DNA of 64,000 nucleotides from Hylemonella gracilis str. Niagara R (GTDB lineage Bacteria; Pseudomonadota; Gammaproteobacteria; Burkholderiales; Burkholderiaceae_C): positions 3,074,311-3,138,310 of the forward strand of contig NZ_JEMG01000001.1 of assembly GCF_000600295.1 (NCBI RefSeq), read 5' to 3'. The notes beneath the pieces are model-generated. The model was not told where the DNA came from. It saw only the letters and a list, made by a program, of their open reading frames with translations, and ran no database searches. Below, in pieces: positions 62,200 through 64,000 of the stretch (position 1 is the first letter of the stretch; each line of letters starts with the position of its first letter). The position numbers were made by a program, and so were the translations under genes.

Positions 62200-64000
62200 A
62201 TGTCATCTCAAGAGCAATTGGCGGACCTGTTCCGCCGGCGTCGACTAAGTGCCGATGCCATCGCCATGATCCAGCACATCCGGCAGAGCCCGCCCTCGCG
62301 AATCCTGCGCAGCGGCACGCACAACGTCGTGACGCACTACACCAGCCGCAAGATGGGCTGCGTGATCAAGGCGGAGGCGCGGCGTACAGAGTTGGCCGCC
62401 ATCTTTCAGTGGGACCACGACGACGTCACCCACGAGTTCTACGACCAGCCACCGGCGATCAAGAAGATCCACGATCTGGGCAATGGGCGTACCAAAAGTC
62501 ACTTGTACACACCGGACTTCTTCCGCATCGCGGAAGACTTCGTGGGATGGGTCGAATGCAAACCCGAAAACTGGCTGCAGGAACAAGCCGCATCACCCTC
62601 ACCCCAGTACATCCGCGACAAGACTGGTACCTGGCGGTGCCCGGCAGCCGAGCGCTTTGCGCATGAATTCGGGCTGGACTTCGCGGTCCGCACGTCGGCC
62701 GAATCAGATCCCATCGTCGTCCAGAACATTTCTGACCTGTCGGACTACTACCGAGAAGACTGCCCCGAGCCGACGATCGCCCAGCTGAAGCAGATTCAAG
62801 AGGCCATGCGCGATGGCTGGTGCTGGCTGCGCGATCTCCTGACTTGCGGCGAGGGACCGATGGCCGACGCAATCTACAAGCTGATTGCCGACGAAAAACT
62901 GCATGTGGACCTGCGCGTGGCATCCCTCATGCGCGAGCCGCACAGGGTACGGGTGTTCAGGAATCGTGCCCTTCTCGAGTCCGCTGATATCTGGTTTGAG
63001 CCGCTGCTTGCTGCGTCAAGCAACGCAATCCGCTGCGTCACGCCGACGTCTGGTTCGGCCGTACTCTGGGACGGGTCGGCGTGGGAAATCGTCAACGCCG
63101 GAGACACCGAAATCTTTCTGCGAAGAAAGAATGAGGACGGGAAAGAGCGCATCCAGCGGCTTCCCATGGATGACTTCAAGCAATTGGTAGGCACCGGCTC
63201 GATCGCTGGAACGACCGCGATTGCGAACTCTCAAATGGCCGCTGCTGGCACTCGGTTGTGCCGGGCCACGGCCGAGGATATCCGCTCAGCCATGCACCGG
63301 TACTACTGCATCTACCCCGAGATGTGCCCGCCGACGGAAAGCCACCTCGCCAGTTCGAGGGCAATCCGCAAATGGAAGCGGTTCGCCCAACAAGGCTTGA
63401 TTGATTACGGGAATGAGTTTGTTGGGCTACTGCCTCAGATCCATGACCGGGGCAACCGCGCGCGCCGACTCCCTCCACGCGTGCTTGAAATCATTCACGA
63501 GGTTATTGACCAAGAAGTTCAATCCAGCACTGCCCCGGGAACCTTCAACGCATGGTCACTGGTTGTCAACACCTGCCGCAAAGAGGGCTTGATGTTGCCA
63601 AGCCGCAAGACGTTTGCTGCTGAAATTCAGCGGGTAACAACGCCAGAGGCACTGAAGAAGGCCCGAGAGGGTGAAAAATCCGGATACAGCTTGGAACTGC
63701 CCTTCCTCAGCCTGGAGCGCGACACACCAAAGCACGGCACTCGTCCGTTTGACATCGCCCATATCGACCACACCCAACTCGATTTGCAGTTGGTCAATGA
63801 GGCAACCGGCGCGCCCATGGGAAAGCCGTGGCTGACAGTCATGATCGATGCCTACACACGGAAGATCCTGGCTTGGGTCCTGCTTTTCGATGAACCCAGC
63901 TACCGCTCTTGCATGTTGGTTATGCGCGATTGCGTGCGGCGACACCACCGATTGCCGCGAACTATCGTCACAGACCAAGGGTCGGAGTTCAAGAGCACGT
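62200..64000 (+). CDS. TnsA-TnsB fusion transposase of element B (partial, runs off the window)
   Basis: About 600 residues are visible from ATG 62200 (MSSQEQLADLFRRR). TnsA catalytic segments YTPDFF and WVECKPE are kept. The TnsB part reaches HIDHTQLD and VTDQGSEF, the first two catalytic Asp residues, before the window ends. It is very similar to the element A copy, with scattered substitutions, so both are full-length relatives rather than decayed copies as far as can be seen. Confidence 0.9.
   Translation, partial: MSSQEQLADLFRRRRLSADAIAMIQHIRQSPPSRILRSGTHNVVTHYTSRKMGCVIKAEARRTELAAIFQWDHDDVTHEFYDQPPAIKKIHDLGNGRTKSHLYTPDFFRIAEDFVGWVECKPENWLQEQAASPSPQYIRDKTGTWRCPAAERFAHEFGLDFAVRTSAESDPIVVQNISDLSDYYREDCPEPTIAQLKQIQEAMRDGWCWLRDLLTCGEGPMADAIYKLIADEKLHVDLRVASLMREPHRVRVFRNRALLESADIWFEPLLAASSNAIRCVTPTSGSAVLWDGSAWEIVNAGDTEIFLRRKNEDGKERIQRLPMDDFKQLVGTGSIAGTTAIANSQMAAAGTRLCRATAEDIRSAMHRYYCIYPEMCPPTESHLASSRAIRKWKRFAQQGLIDYGNEFVGLLPQIHDRGNRARRLPPRVLEIIHEVIDQEVQSSTAPGTFNAWSLVVNTCRKEGLMLPSRKTFAAEIQRVTTPEALKKAREGEKSGYSLELPFLSLERDTPKHGTRPFDIAHIDHTQLDLQLVNEATGAPMGKPWLTVMIDAYTRKILAWVLLFDEPSYRSCMLVMRDCVRRHHRLPRTIVTDQGSEFKST

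Larger units (their letters stand above)
54562..64000 (+). mobile_element. Tn7-like transposon B, left part (runs beyond the window)
   Basis: Begins TGTCGCTGGAACCATAACTG directly after GCTTT. It holds the three-gene methyltransferase/kinase/receiver operon, a homologue of the unknown tns-linked gene, and a TnsAB fusion that is cut by the window end. It is related to A in its ends, its divergent region and tnsAB (near-identical protein) but has wholly different cargo. Confidence 0.8.

Noticed and set aside
22498-64000. CRISPR-associated transposon
   Set aside because: No repeat-spacer array and no cas genes are visible in either element as far as shown; TniQ is TnsD-size.

Overview
The window looks like a chromosomal segment from a GC-rich betaproteobacterium, probably Burkholderiales/Comamonadaceae. 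The reasons are the housekeeping gene content, an intact IS1071 of exactly 3204 bp, and high-GC codon use. The exact species cannot be read from the sequence.

Bases 1-22470 are ordinary chromosome. They hold ettA, a radical SAM gene under a LexA box, a universal stress protein, a two-gene molybdenum hydroxylase (IorAB-like), PAS and chemotaxis sensors, an SDR, an RluA-type pseudouridine synthase, a hybrid histidine kinase, an exonuclease-like gene and gshA. A purine catabolism cluster follows: puuD, uraH, a GntR regulator, puuE, a uraD-allC fusion and an M20 peptidase. The stretch ends with tRNA-Ala(CGC) at 22395-22470.

From 22498 the sequence is mobile. I read it as two related Tn7-like transposons in tandem, 27 bp downstream of the tRNA. 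Element A (22498-54556, 32,059 bp) has 19-bp perfect terminal inverted repeats starting TGTCGCTGG and is bordered on both sides by GCTTT, a 5-bp target duplication. Element B starts directly after the second GCTTT at 54562 and runs past the window end. Both left ends carry a 263-bp block with five copies of a 17-bp motif at identical offsets (probable TnsB sites). Each element encodes a divergent unknown gene and a TnsA-TnsB fusion; element A also shows TnsC and a TniQ/TnsD-like protein. The TnsC of A has lost the Walker A lysine and the Walker B acidic pair. This could explain weak target immunity and so the tandem insertion.

The cargo of A is: a caspase/CHAT-like gene cut off by IS1071; a SRAP gene; an RND efflux operon; a truncated sensor kinase joined to an integron-like cupin cassette with an attC-like site; a truncated LysR gene fused to a PIN-like remnant; a MORC-like ATPase with a C5 DNA methyltransferase and a divergent SprT-like gene lacking its active site; and, right of the transposition genes, phosphatases, three antitoxin-family genes without visible toxins, and a gene pair with an ImmA-like domain that has lost HExxH. 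The cargo of B is a compact three-gene operon: an amino-type DNA methyltransferase, an 862-aa protein with two GHKL ATPase domains including a histidine kinase core, and a receiver-domain protein. It is a candidate defence system in which DNA methylation is coupled to phosphorelay signalling.
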